Source: Amanita rubescens
Lineage: Eukaryota > Basidiomycota > Agaricomycetes > Agaricales > Amanitaceae
Direction of reading: 5' to 3'
NCBI GenBank assembly: GCA_015039365.1
Contig: WION01000258.1
Span: forward strand, 1 to 64,000
DNA length: 64,000 bases
The translations under genes and the position numbers were made by a program. Of this stretch, positions 11,757-24,401 are shown in pieces; the first letter of the stretch is position 1; every line of letters begins with the position of its first letter. The notes under the pieces are model-generated. The model was given only the letters and a program-made list of their open reading frames with translations. It did not search any database and was not told the origin of the DNA.

Positions 11757-13141
11757 ATGGCCACTTCCAGCGAGTAAGTACGTTTTCTAGATCTGTTGTA
11801 CGATCTAGTAAGACGGGCTCTAACGATACCGCGTCAGCCGTTCTACAGCTACATCCTATGTGAGTTTCTTCGCCAATATCCAGTTGTTTACTCATCTAAC
11901 ACCGCTGTTGTTTTGTCAGCTTACGGGGTATCTGTTGAATGTTTTCCTGCACGGGGTGTTGACTGTTCAATCATGCGAGTCCTTATCGCAACTATCATCT
12001 CATTTTCCAATTCAGGTGAATTTACAGGGGAATACTATCTGGATTACCCAAACGATAGACTTTTCATGAGGCTGGCAGTATATGTCCTTTATGCAACCGA
12101 AACCGCACAGACAGTCCTTGTAGTGTATCTGGCATTTGTGGACCTAGTGGTGAAAGGAGAGACTAGTTTCAACGCCTTTGGAGTAAGCGGAGTTGTTTTA
12201 GGGTCCGTAGGTAAAGTCAGCGACCATCAACGGCTTCTTAATGCTAACGAAGATGATAGTCGCGTTCATTTTTGAAATGTTTTACGCGTTTAGGATAATC
12301 CTCTTGTCACGGAGGAGATGGTTAACTGGTGTTATCAGTGCTTGTACGCGTTCCGACACGTTTCTGACGTCGTTTGTCTCATCATAATGCGACAAGCTGG
12401 CATCTGTACAGCTTGGGACAGGCATATGGGTCGGTGCTGTAGGTCTCAAGGATAAAAAACGGACCAAAAGCAGGTTACTTGCCATACAACATACGCGCGT
12501 ACCTGGTACGTTAGTTACAAACGAAGCCAAATTTAGCTGAATACCTACGATAGGCATGGTTTGGCGTAGCAGCCCTATGTGATGCCACAATCACAACGGC
12601 CATGATCACTCTCGTAAAAAAAACCTCTTCCCCTCCAGCATTGATTCTGACTTACATTTCGGCCCTAGCTCATTCGAAACGACAAGGGACTATCAACCAC
12701 TCGTCGACTAACAAAGCGAGTTTTAAAACTCACCGTCGAATCCGGGGCAATCACAAGTACGTCTCCCCCTCCCCACCAATCGCTGCTAATAATTTGTGAC
12801 GCTCACCAGCCATCGCCACCATACTATGCATCACCCTCATCGCATCAACAAACGGCCAACTCTTCTTCGTCCCCATCCTCCAATCCTTACCAAAACTATA
12901 CTCCAATTCGCTCCTCGTACAACTCAACAGTCGTTCAAAGCCATATGAAATTGATCTGGGTCAGTTGGACCCTATCGATCTTTCGTTCGTTAAGAGTAAT
13001 GGAGGGCAGTCGCATCCCCATCACTTTGAGACGGTGGATATCGAGACGCACCAGTCGGCGGCGGGGGTAAACTTGAAGGATGATGAGCCGCCACCTGACT
13101 TTTCGCCGACTGAGACGGATAGCGCTACGCTTTTAGCTTGA
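11757..13141 (+). CDS. DUF6534-type multi-pass membrane protein
   Basis: A start at 11,757 (ATGGCCACTTCC) is followed by short exons. Recognisable segments are LTGYLLNVFLHGVLTVQ, then after an intron YYLDYPNDRLFMRLAVYVLY with further membrane helices, and near the end LFFVPILQSLPKLYSNSLLV followed by an acidic tail rich in Pro and Asp. The PxxKLYSNSLLVxLNxR box and the YPND motif are typical of basidiomycete DUF6534 proteins, whose function is unknown. The paralogue at 55,141-56,240 shares GYLLNVFLxGxLTVQ and the terminal box. Exon borders in the first 150 bases and around 12,230-12,800 are uncertain, and I could not get one uninterrupted frame, so it may be partly decayed. Confidence 0.6.
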
Positions 13142-13231
13142 AGACAACTTTAATAGATGGAATGGGTTTGGTTACAAGCGCACGCTCAGCGTTACAAGGT
13201 CATCATGTTGTAATGTACCACATGTTATACT

Positions 13232-13318
13232 GCCCGCCTAGCTCAATTGGATAGAGCGTCAGACTTTTAAAAGAAAGTGGGCATCTGAAGGCTGCGAGTT
13301 CGATCCTCGCGGTGGGCT
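13232..13318 (+). tRNA. tRNA-Lys(UUU) with a short intron
   Basis: Acceptor arms GCCCGCC and GGTGGGC pair with one G-T. The D stem is GCTC/GAGC, the anticodon stem TCAGA/TCTGA, and the T arm GCGAG-TTCGATC-CTCGC. The anticodon loop reads C-T-TTT-A, giving anticodon UUU. About 13 extra bases after position 37/38 form an intron at the usual eukaryotic site. Confidence 0.92.
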
Positions 13319-13447
13319 ACTTTGTTTTTGTTTTTGCTCCCTTTATGCAACTCTACATAACCTTTATCTGATAATACAAGCACAAGTAGTATAGAAATAC
13401 AAGAAACGTCGCGGTCCATTTATCCTTGTCCTTCTTCCATCTATTAC

Positions 13448-15413
13448 TTAAATATACAACCTCCCAATACCTCCACATTGATCACACTGCGAACTATCCA
13501 AAATAAAAAAACTAACTGTCCCGCCCCCACCACACCTCCAACACCGGGAACCCCCCAGCCTAGGATCACCAGCCGGGTAGACGATGGCATCGGGAGGCGC
13601 ACCACCCACTACAGTAGCCATACTTCCAGGAGCAGGCGAACCAAAAGGCCGTGAAGTGCTTCCCGAGACGGGCGAAGATGACTCGGACAACGAGTACCGG
13701 TGGGAACGCAGTCTGTTAGGTTGAGGCCTTGCTGCTCCAGGACCGCATCCGCTCGGAGTTCGCATTGTCTGCGAGGGGGCAGGAGGTCGAGTTGATGGTG
13801 GAGGGAGAGAGCGGGAGCACTCTGCGGAGGAATCAACCTGGGCAAAGGCCGTTGAAGAGTCGTCACCGCGTTCGCGTCTGGGGCGTACAATAACGCAGGA
13901 GTGTATGCCTTTGAATACTTCTTCCAACATTTTTTGCAAGGATGACGTGGGTCTGCGCGTTTATATCCCACGTTGAAGCCTGCAAGTACAGGTTCATTTG
14001 TGGCGACCAAAAAGAAAGAAAAAGCGTACATTTTGAACACGTGTGGCCTCTGGGATATACGAGGATCTTTCCGTCCCGCAGGAGCGGATGTCCCGGGGCA
14101 GGTTTCGTCGTTGGACGATTATTGTCATCATCGACGGTAGCTCGGGTTGGCTGTGATTGGGCGGTGCTCGAAGTCGCAATCGGGGTCGCGTCGTCGAACG
14201 AGCTGCGTCGGCGTGTAGGCGGTCTTCGGGGCCCTCCGTTCCGCGGTCCCTCAGATTCCAGGTTTATCAATCCGTCTGCTTCACCAGCGGCATAAAAGTC
14301 TCGGGCAAAATCGGACCGCGTCGTTGTCGTCGTTGAATTTAGTCCTGTTTCGGGGGGTACGGCTCTGTTAGGATTAGGGGATGGTTGATTTGGTGGTAGG
14401 GAGCTGGAGGTAACGAATTGGTTGGAATCGAATGAATTACGCCGGCGTGCTCGGGCACCAGGCGGTGTCGACCACGACGACGGTGGCGGTGAGCCTGCGT
14501 TTCCCTGTTCAGGGACGCGGTGAGAAGATGGATCCGAATCAAGGTTCAGCAACCCTTCCGCTTCGCCGGTAGCATAAAAGTCTCGGGCAAAATCGGACCT
14601 CACGGACGCTGTACTTGCAGTTCTCGCTGTTGCTGTTGTCGAATTTGATCCTGTGCTGGGCGATCTAGCTCGGCTAGGGTTGGTCGGAGATGATGTGCTT
14701 GGATGAGGAGAAAGTCGTGACATGGAGGAATTCTGTCGAGGTGGAAGTGGAGGGGGAGGAGATGCGGGTGTGGAACCGACTGAGTTTGGGGTGAAAGATG
14801 AAAAAGAGCGAGTATGGCGAGGACCTTGAGATCTTGAAGATTGACCATTGTCAGGGGCAGTGAGATTTCCGATGCCCGTGGTGGTACTGAGCTGCTCAAA
14901 AGGAGGAGCGAGAGCATCTACAAGGAGGTTAAGGAGACCTTGTCGCTGGCGACGAGGACGGGGAAAAGAGGTTCCAGTAGGAGTTGGTGAGAGATAGTAG
15001 GTCGAGGCGAGGCCCGGTCCGGTGAAAGAGGGGGAGAGACCTGGTGCGGGACTAGGTCTGGCAGTAACCCGTGGCTGCTGGAAAGGACGCCTAGGACCGA
15101 GTTCAAGAGTACTTTCGCCATGGTTGACGTCTGGCCTAGCCGAATAAGCAGGTGGTTCTTCTTCGTCTTCTTCCTGGATATGAGGCGGGGGCGGAGGATC
15201 TAGGGTGATGATAGGAGAAGAGGGTAAAGATGGTAAATCCCTCTCTTCAGCGATGGATGGTAAATCTGGTACGATATCTGCAAGTGGATTGATGGTTGTT
15301 TCATCATCACCAGCTACGCTATGGAATGACGGCGGTGGGTTTATTGAAACTCCAGTTGCGTTTGGAGAGAGAGGATTAGCACGAAATGGATTGTGAGAGG
15401 AGATTGTGGCCAT
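13448..15413 (-). CDS. Conserved basidiomycete CxxC-rich protein with an internal repeat
   Basis: The start is at 15,413. The first exon runs to 14,030 and encodes a long disordered region rich in Pro, Ser and Thr, ending HPLLRDGKILVYPRG-HTCSKC. A clean GT-AG intron (13,980-14,029) joins to FNVGYKRADPRHPCKKCWKKYSKAY. After a second, short intron near 13,885 (exact borders unclear) the C-terminus has CWRCGGGGTVSF and CDQCGGIGRLYI. The four CxxC pairs resemble a DnaJ-type zinc ribbon, so a zinc-binding module is likely. I recall this architecture in other Agaricomycetes but know no function. The disordered part holds two copies of RSDFARDFYAxGEAxGLxNL, 94 codons apart. No signal peptide or membrane segment is visible. 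Confidence 0.7.
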
Positions 15414-15497
15414 TTTGCTGTTGAAGTTTGCAGGAGTGCAGCTTTTTGACTGCGGCGCTGAGGCTGTGACTCGGACTACATATTACAAATGATATCA

Positions 15498-17620
15498 TCA
15501 TGATTTGGATTTGGAACTCTCCCCGATAGCCTTTTTGCTAACTGGTATCCGCCAGTTCTGGCCACTCCGCTGTCCCGCTGCTGGTCCTCCTTCATCCCCT
15601 ACCGGTTCATTTGTAATTGAGAAATCAGACTCTCCTCCTTTACGCCTTTCACGATAATTCGTTACTGCGAAACATCAGTAATGATGATCATGTGCACTTT
15701 TAAAACTTACCCATGCTGTTGAGTAATTCCTGGATCTTGTCCTTGTTCATTTGCACACCTCGTCCGTCACCGTTACATCTATAGAGCAACTGCTTTGGCA
15801 TTTCCACCGCCCACGATGTGTTGATCAACCAATTTCTAGGAGTAATCCGGTTCCCAACTAAGAAGTGGTGCTAAGATCTTGTTTTACTTGCGGAAAATAA
15901 GACTCACTAACGACAAACTCTTTCTCAGAGAAGTATTCTATAGCGCTTTTCCAGTAACTTTTCCACGGCGGGAGCCTAGACGTCATTTCTGCGATAAAGT
16001 AATGCTCAGGTTCATCTGGCACTTTGCCGACCGGGACAACGAAATGCGTTATGTCTTTCGAATCCTTTTGGGGCTAGAAAAAATTATTCGAACCGTTACC
16101 CTGGAATACGCAGATGGCTGAACTCGCCGTCTTCATCCAGTATAGGTAACCCAGTTTAACTGAGAAATCAGTTGTGCCTTCCCCTTTAGACGTGAATCCA
16201 GCGGGGTCGTATTGATTCAGATCGTCCTTGTTGAAGTCCAATTTAAGCGATCCCGATTTAACCCTTTTATCATAATTCGCCTCTGTGAAATGTCGGTAAA
16301 ATGATCATGTTTGAGCTGAAAGCACTCACGCATGTTCTGGCGTATTTTCTCCATTTGATCCTTTTTCAAGTGCGCGTGTTTCCCATCTCCCTTCTGTCGT
16401 CCGTAACAGAATGATACGTCCAGCGCCACCTGCGCCCAACCTATGTCCATCTCATCTTTAAGGAGCCGTCTTCCCGAGTTATCTAGGAACTTGCCGCTAG
16501 CATCTTTCTTTATCCCTATAAAAAATATCCTACTCACGAGTGGTCAACGATGAGCTTTCAAAGTAAGCTCCAGCTGTAGCCTTATATTCATCCTTCAAAG
16601 GCAGATATCCTGAGATTTGGGCGAGAAAGAAAAGATCGCGACCGGGGTTATTCGGGTCGTTCACCTTGCCAATCGGGATGACTGGATGATCGGCTTCGGA
16701 GCCTGATGCGTCTGGTGGGGAACCCTGTTCGGATAGATGTCAACATTTCACAATGTCTGTAACAGATGGCTGACCAAAAGCTTCGGCTTCATCCAATATA
16801 CGACACCAAATTCAAAATACGGTTCAAAGGTCTGACCAAGACCATCTTCGACCAAGTCCAGTTTAAGTGATCGCGAATTGATCCTTTCTTTAAAATTTTG
16901 TACTGCGACATGTTCAATAGTTAAAAATGGTCATTGGCGCTCATACTCACGCATATTTTCATATATCTTTGTAATTTTTTCTGGAAACCGTATTTTCATC
17001 TGCTGGCCTTTTACCGCCTTGAAGACTGTTCCTTTTGCAATTCGCGCCCACCCTTTGTTGATTGATTGGTCTCTGAGATTCACCTTAGTGCTAGCATCTA
17101 AGAACTTGCCGCTAAGATCATCCCTTATCTCGAGAAAAAAATGGACTCACGAAACACGGTCTGGTCGGACTCGTGGAAGTAGGTTGTAGTATCTTCTGTA
17201 TATTTATTATCCAGAGGAAGATCATGCCACACGTCTGCGATAAAGTAAATGCCATGATCGACGTTATTGGTGTATTCCAGTGGTACTTTGCCGACAGGGA
17301 TGACTGGACGAGTGATTTTGTCGCAGCGTGAACATTTGGCACCCTGTTCGGACCGATGTCAAGCTTCCCTCAAACCGTAATGCAGTGCTCACAAGGTTTG
17401 TGAGTGCCACCATGTATATGACGCCCAGTTTTATCTTGGATTCAGTTTTAGGAGGTTGAGAGGAGCTGGAGGCACCGCGCTGGTGTTTCTTTTTGCCTGA
17501 ATCTTGCTTTTTGCCTGTTGCAGAAGAACTCTGCTTGTCGCCTGTTGCAGAAGAAGATCCGCCTGCTGCAGCAGAACTGCCGAAAAGTACGAATAAAAGC
17601 AGCAAGTGCAAGAACAACAT
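15498..17620 (-). CDS. Secreted multi-module protein, unassigned family (paralogue B)
   Basis: Starts at 17,620 with a signal peptide (MLFLHLLLLFVLFGSSAA) and a Ser/Lys-rich linker. At least three repeats of a three-exon module follow. Exon a carries PVIPVGKVP...YFIADVW..LPL..KY.....YF. Exon b carries FLD.S......GWA..A.......K. Exon c carries R..S.SLKLDF......F..GV.YWM. The third exon a reads HFVVPVGKVPDE and the protein ends in a charged tail with GESSKSKS. All introns are about 50 bases. Near-identical modules occur in paralogue C (30,878-32,887), and a shorter relative (A) lies just upstream at 18,220-19,735. I do not recognise the family. The signal peptide suggests an extracellular or cell-wall role. 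One third-module exon needs a frame choice that I could not verify. Confidence 0.6.
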
Positions 17621-18219
17621 TGATTCTGATAATTTTGAAGAGAAATCTGACAGTCAATAAGGAACAAAACTACGTTGGACAACTCACAGTCAACAATTGC
17701 AGTGGAGAGGTCGGAAAGAATAAATCGGAGACGAGCTTTAGGGACAAGGAAGGTAAAACTATGATACGAGTGCAACCCTGGCACTATCGTGATGCGGGGC
17801 TATCCAGCGTTGTCGCACTGTGCGCACTGTGCCGAGAAGCCCTTCCGATGTCGTCAAGCATCCTGTTACAACTTCAAGCAAGTACCATCTGGAGTACGAT
17901 AGATGGGATCAATAACGTTGGCTACCAGACGAACAACCATCTTCTTCACAGACGAGACCTTGTGGCGACGACGCGGCGCCGCGTTTATGTTGGAGCGAAG
18001 GAGTGGTGTGTCACGGCCTCATAGTAACAACCAACCGTATCGATATCTAGTGTGCAGGCAAATTTAGAAAAGGCTCTCACTCGCGCTTTGCAGCTCGACG
18101 TTTACCGACAACAATTCGCGGAATCGTGTACATAACGTTACAGTCGTTGCCAATGTACGCCCTATCGAAGCAAAACTGCTTATTGAGGTTGACCGTATCG
18201 CTGAGGTCAACACCCTCCA

Positions 18220-19735
18220 TTATTTCCCCTTATTTCCCCTGTTATTTCCCCTGTTATTTCCTCTATTTCCCCCACCTCTAGTCGCCGATCCACCTCCCCC
18301 ACTTCCACCCGCAATCGCCGATCCACCACCCGCTCCCTGACCGCCGCCTGATTTCTTAAGGAACGGGATCATTAGATTGCTTTGACCCAGATCAAGCTTA
18401 TTGTTGAAATTCAAGCTATCCACCAGATTCCTCGACCTGGCATTCTTTCTGCGAAATGTCAGTTATAACAATACACACACGCTGAAAGTACTTACCCATC
18501 ATCTCATGTATTTGCTGCGGTTTTCCTTCCAGCATCCGCAGGTCTTGTCCTACTCCCCTATTTCGGCGGTAACAAAAGGCTCCGCTCTCCGCAATCAGCG
18601 CGAATAGAGTGACGAGTTTAGATTTTTGGAACTTGAACCTTCCCGCGTCATCTAGGAACTTTTTTCGTAAGGTCTCACCTTTCCTCGTGGGTAATAGGCT
18701 CACCTTCAGTACTAAGCGTTGCACCATTGGGGAAGTAACTTTTTATAACAAACATGTATTCGTTCCGCAGAGGGAGGTTTTCTGATAGCATTGTGACATA
18801 GAAAAGATCATGACCGTTCTTATCTTTCTGATCCACCCTGCCAACAGGCGAGATGGGACGAGGTCTAGTGGAAGTTGGTCCTGTGAAACCCTGTCAGGGC
18901 ATACGTCAAAATCTTTGCAATTGCTCAAATTGTAACACTTGGGCTGACCAAATCCGCCGCAGCTAGCCAGTATATGGATCCAATTTCAATATACGGTCGG
19001 AAGACTTGGCCTAGGGAGGGGCTCTTAAAGTCCAATACAAGTTCTCCCGAATCGATCCTTTTTTTTAAAATCGTCGACTGCGAAATGTAAGTTTAATGAT
19101 CTCGCTCATATGGAAAGTACTCACGCATGCTGTTATATATTTCTTTCCTGTACGAATCCTTTATTTGCGGGCCTCCAGGTTGCCCATCTGGCCTCTTATG
19201 TCGTCCGGGAATGGAAACGAGCTCTTTGATTGTCGTAAACTGCGCCAACCCTACGTTGATTGAAAGTTTACTGAGATCATATCTTTTTCCATTCGATGCT
19301 AAAAAACTGTTGATAAGATATCTCGCTATTTCGCGAGAAAAACAGACTCACAAGTGATTGATGCACCCCGGGGAAAGTATTCTTTAGCATTTTTCTTATA
19401 TTTGTCTTCCAAAGGGAGATATTCCCAAAGTTCTGCGACAAAGACAAGACCCTCGGGCTGCTTGAACTCATTCGGCACCTTTCCAATAGCGATGACTGGA
19501 TGATAGGCTTGAGAGTCTTGTCCTTGGGCACCCTGTTTGGATAGATATCAACATTTTGCGATTGATCAGATTGGAACATATGACTGACGAAAACACTCGG
19601 GGGTAGCCAGTAGAAGCAACGGATGTCAAATTCGGATTGGGAAGGCCCAGAAGAGCTTGAAGTAATGGGAGCCTGGGACGTTGCCGCAGAAGTGCTAACG
19701 AGGGCGAAAGAAAGCAGCAAGTTTAAGAATAACAT
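18220..19735 (-). CDS. Secreted multi-module protein, unassigned family (paralogue A)
   Basis: The start is at 19,735 (signal peptide MLFLNLLLSFALVSTSAA). The same three-exon module as in paralogue B is seen twice. The first copy has YHPVIAIGKVPNEF...FVAELWEYLPLEDKYKKNAKEYF, then FLASNGKRYDLSKLSINVGLAQF, then SGELVLDF...YIEIGSIYWL. The second has RPISPVGRVDQKD...LFYVTMLSENLPLRNEYMFVIKSYFP and KFLDDAGRFKF. The C-terminus is Gly-rich and basic, ending GGGNRGNNRGNNRGNKGK, encoded by a 12-base tandem repeat (about 18,226-18,263) that could change length by slippage. The modules are clearly more diverged from B and C than B and C are from each other. Function unknown. Confidence 0.6.
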
Positions 19736-20218
19736 TGCTCTAAGAACAGATATTTGATCAAGTTGAGCACCTCACAGGACGGATAGACTTACTGGGAGTG
19801 AAATGGATTAGAAACAGTTGGGACGATACATGATGTTATACGAAGTCTTGAGTGTATTGTTTGTCAAGGAGCATGATGGAACTTCAGACAAGTTCAGTGT
19901 TGTCGACTGTCGGCCGAGAAACCCTTCTGTCGCCACGGACACTTGAAGTATCTGAGGTGTGTGGGTGCCATCAATGATCAACGTTCAACCCCCGACTTTC
20001 GACGGAGAAAGCTGGCGACCATAAGTCAAGTGGCAGGTACATATTGCTTCTAACTTTCCTGAATAGGCAGCGCTTCGGCGACGTCGTGATCGCTATACTT
20101 GGCGGATATTCGAGAAGAAGGATGCCAATCATGTCCAAGCCATAAATAACCATCAGAGTCGGCCATTGCCGAATGAGTTACCATCGAACGCGTTTTGGGA
20201 CCACAATACGCGCGCGGT
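19736..20218. other. Divergent promoter region
   Basis: About 480 bases between the minus-strand secreted protein gene A and the plus-strand gene starting at 20,219. No gene is seen, and it probably carries both promoters. Confidence 0.4.
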
Positions 20219-23200
20219 ATGTCAAGATTTCATGTATCAGCGGACTCGATTACCAACCATGGGTCTACGTTACCTGTGGAAACGGTTGAGAGCGACGTCA
20301 CGAACGATGGTAGTACACGTCACGAAGGATTTATTTGGGGAGATTCTACTCGCGAAGCCGTTTATTCAACAAGACAACAACATCCATCATTTCCGGCACC
20401 CATACCTGGTCCCAACCCCGATGAAGGTGGCCATGGAACCTCGCGTCTTATAGGGAATGATCAAGTTCAGGCCTTTCCAAATGGCGATAGTACCGCGCCT
20501 GTACAAATACATCACCGGACTATGTCGATCGACAGAGTTTCTTCAGCTCCGACACGAAACGAGGCCAATGACAGGCCCCCTGTGAAAGCTAGGAGCAAGG
20601 AGAGGAAATTCGAACAAGAAAAAAAACCGAGTCATGAACCCTCCACGAGCGCGAAGGGTATTCCTATTTCCCGTCCGGACATACGGAACGTTCCAAGAGC
20701 AGAATCTCTGCAAATGCATTGCCACCAGACCATCAGAGTCACAGAGCTTTAGCCTCTACCTCGACTGCGCAACTTCCCTCAACTTCCGAGACCCCGACTT
20801 CTATCGTTGTTATTCCCTCCAGCGTCGCTGCCGCCTGGGGGAGTAACTATGGCTGCCACCCAACCGGTTCATCCCACCCTCGCTACAATGACTCAGACAG
20901 CGGCCATATCCGCAGATCAACCGGAGAAGCCTTCTCGGAAAAGAAAGAAAAATCAAGCCAGCGCGGCAGATGAAAGGTGGTAAACCAGTGAAGAAGCCCA
21001 GGAAAAAGAAAGGCGAGGTCGTGGAAAGTAGGACAGAACCCGGACTTATCGAAGGTGAAAGTGGCCGACCCCGGAAGAAGAAGAAAAAGGTAGATGGAGA
21101 GGTTATCACTGCTTTAGAGAGCGGAATGGTACAATTGAACGTCCAAGATGCGGCCAATCGAAACGCTGACGTTGAGTCCACGAGCACAGCTGTGACCCTT
21201 GTGGCTCATGATAAGAATGTCAGGACGGAAGTCGCAGTGGCCGAGGAGAGAGGAAAGGTGGAGGAGAAGAAAACAAGTGGAAGAGGACGGAAGAGGAAGA
21301 AACCTGGAGATGAGGGGGGCTCAAGCTCGTCACAAAAGAAGAAGAAAGTCAAGTTGGAAGATGAAGAGATGGGCGGAGATGAAGGCGGCAACGATGAAAT
21401 GGACGATCCCATTTCCGGGAACAACGCAATAACGGGGGAATGGGCAAGGAAACGGACTAGGACTTTGAAATCGAATGTCAAATGGACGGTGTTCTCCGGG
21501 CCAAAAACTGACGAAAACTTCATCATTACAAAGCCGACGAAAGTATCTAGGTCGAAGCGAGTTGCGAGTTCCTCGGTAGAAACTACAGGAAAGGGTTTTA
21601 TACCAGAACGAATACTACGACCTAACATATGGGCTGCTGTACGTTTTCTGCATTCGCCATATCAAAATAACTAAAAATCAAATAGAGCAAATCCGAACTT
21701 GTATTCGTCCTTCCCTGAACTGTCGCAATCTAGATCTCACAACGGCGTAACGGAAAGCTCGTCGAATTTCCCTATGGTCCTGTTGGACGAATCGACGGCA
21801 GGCAGTATAAACGTTCAAGTTGAAAAGTTGGGCGGTGATGGCCCTTACGGTATGGTGAGATTGACATTGTACGCTCCTCTTTTTTTTCGAATCTCGGAGG
21901 TGACCTGAGGATCCTTATTGATAGGGTGAGAGACTTTGTTTGTCCTCTTGAAGAACTTGCGGGTAGCGAGTGCAACTTCGCGTCAGGTTCGGCATCTGTC
22001 TCGAATGACAGGCCAGCCCAACCGCAGCAGCAAGAAGAGGACGCGGAAGATAGTGGGCTGGAGTACATCGACGAGCCAATGCCGTCGACCGAAGTGCAGC
22101 CTTCTATTCCCGGGAGCGAAAATGGGCCCGGTGCCATATCTGAGAACATTTCTGTATCTCCTGCCCAACAACAACCGACGATGTCGTCCAATGCTCCTGG
22201 GCACAGTATCCTAACCAACCCCGAGCCCAGTGCCATGACGCTTGTATCTGACCCCATTTCTGCATCTCCTGCCCACCAACAACCGACGATGTCGTCTGTT
22301 CCACCCAGCCATACTCCCAGTTCCGCTCCACTCTTCACCCACCAACCCGCCCACCTCAACCCCATTTTCGGCTCCAACACCCCCATTCCTCGCACACTTT
22401 CTCCCGAAATTGACATCCTCACATCAACAAGCAACCTTTCCCTCCCCATCATCCTCATATCCTCAAAAGAGGTGTTCAACCGAGCTTTTTCTTCCATTAG
22501 GAACGAAGCTAGACCTGAAAAAACAGGCTTGGGCGAGGAACACGCATACGTGTTTTGGGGTTTTTTCAAGTTTAGAGAGGGAACCGGCGACAACCCGATT
22601 TCAACCGAGAGTCAAAGGAGAATCGTTGGCGTATGGTGGGAAGGAAAAGAAGGAGAAGAAGAAGGCACTCGTACGTCGGAGGACGCGTAGAATGGGTGTT
22701 TGATCTCGAATGGGTGCCTGGATGGGATGGGAGTAATAACGAAAACGTGAGGCCTTGGTGGGCGGACGTTCTAGGTCCCAGTCCCCCCGAAGCCAATGGC
22801 AAGAATGCGGCGGCGGCGGCGGTGGATTATTCTGACCGGGAAAAAGCAAAGTGGATGAATTTGAACCTTCTCCCGGCGCAGATTGCCGACGGACAGGAGG
22901 AAGGGTCACAGGATGAGGCTATGCCTCGTGGATGGCTTTGTAAGAGGTGTGGGAGGTTGAATCGAAAAGTGATGATGCGTCATCGGTGGTGTGGAGGGGT
23001 TGTGTTGGGGTGTCGAGTGAGTTGTGTTTTGTTACCCCCGTTATTGTGACTAATGATGTGGGGTGTGGTAGGATTAACCCGGTTGGTAAAGGTTATGCCG
23101 TGGAGCTGTGGGATACGAGGGACCCGAGGCAGACGGCGTCGGCGTTTCCGATTAACGTGTGTGATGAGAGGAGGGTGGATGTGAGGGTAGCTGATTGGGA

Positions 23201-24207
23201 TGATGGGATGAGGACTTTGAAGTATAGGCCCATGACGATTGCGCTCAGGCGTATAATCGCGCTCCAGGAACTTGGGGACGAAACGGCGAGACTTGAAGAA
23301 GTGGACGGGAAAGGCATCCTCAAGCACGTGTTTACGTGCAACTCTGAGGAACTGCAGAGGGAAGCTACTCCTCTTTTCTCGAGAATCCAGCGGGACGTGT
23401 GTTTATCCAAGAAGATTGGGGATTCTGGTGAGTAGCGTCTGTTCTGTAGGTGTAATGATCCTGAAGCGGTTGATTAGGCCCATATTTCAAGTGTGACATT
23501 TCGGATTCATACGCGAGCAAGAGGGATAAGTATGCGTTTTCATGTATGACGTGGGAGAACGCACCGCAAGTCGTTCGTGATGCACAGGATTTGATGGTGC
23601 ATATGGGGAGGAGTTATGGAGAGGATCGGGATTTCGTGGTTGATTGGTTGACCATCCTAGGGTGGATCTCGAGTGGGAATAGGAAGGTGCGTTTGACTCA
23701 TGCTCCATATCATGATTTATATATATATGAAGCTAGACGAGCGAGAAGCTCTCTTCAAAGGACCGCACAGTGGCCATGATGTGTTTAGGGAACGATGTGA
23801 TCTTGACGATTACACCGAAATGGGAGATAGAGGAGCCACCGCCAGCGCTAAACGTGGGGTGGGAACAGCGCCATGCGCAATCGACTCCGACAGGAACGCT
23901 GGGAACGTCTTTCTATCCAGTGGTCAGCGGGAACGTGGATGCGGGGGTGGCGGCTGAGACACAGGCGAGCACACGCACACACAACAACGGGCGCCCTATC
24001 AGCGCGCAGACTGGCGTTCCTGCTGGGAAGAAAAGCAGGGTTGAGTCCGCGGAGACAATGAGTGTGACTGTGGTACATGGGGACATGTTGTTATTTTCTG
24101 GGTGTGATTTTGAGGTGAGCGGTTTTGTTTAGACTATGCTGGGTGTGCTGAGAGTGACGCAGTACAGCATCAAACGGCTGGGAACGTCTATACGTGAGTG
24201 CCGTTAA
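20219..24207 (+). CDS. Large nuclear-type protein: basic disordered N-terminus, zinc ribbon, possible dioxygenase-like C-terminal domain
   Basis: The frame opens at ATG 20,219 (MSRFHVSADS). A Ser/Pro-rich region leads to repeated basic runs (PRKKKGE, PRKKKKK, GRGRKRKKPG, SSQKKKKVK at about 20,970-21,360) that look like nuclear localisation signals. After an intron near 21,640 come WTVFSG and other conserved-looking segments. Near 22,925 GWLCKRCGRLNRK..MRHRWC, followed after an intron by CGRINPVG, forms a zinc ribbon. The C-terminal part (about 23,490-24,207) reads WENAPQVVRDAQDLMVHMGRSYG...GWISSGNRKV...VVHGDMLLFSGCDFE-YSIKRLGTSI. That pattern recalls AlkB-like 2-oxoglutarate dioxygenase folds, but I cannot find the HxD...H iron ligands, so activity is doubtful. 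Several exon joins, including the one near 21,685, do not fit without a frame shift. Two neighbouring genes instead of one is possible. Confidence 0.5.
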
Positions 24208-24401
24208 CCATTGTTTCTTTACGGAGGAAACTGATAGATGGGATCAAAAGTTCTTGTTGGAGGCAAGGCCTGATTACTTTACTATAGATGTATCTAGTTT
24301 AAGTGTTATGTTTTGTTATACCCGCGGCTACCCTTTCAAAGCCTTGTTGGCTTTTTCTCCTCAGCGCTACTCTCTACTTCTGTTTCTCATTTCACGCGCC
24401 C

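Noticed and set aside
21206..21628. Minus-strand open frame rich in Ser/Phe opposite the lysine-rich exon
   Set aside because: It is the complement of a Lys/Arg/Glu-rich coding exon. Poly-purine coding DNA gives long open frames on the other strand.
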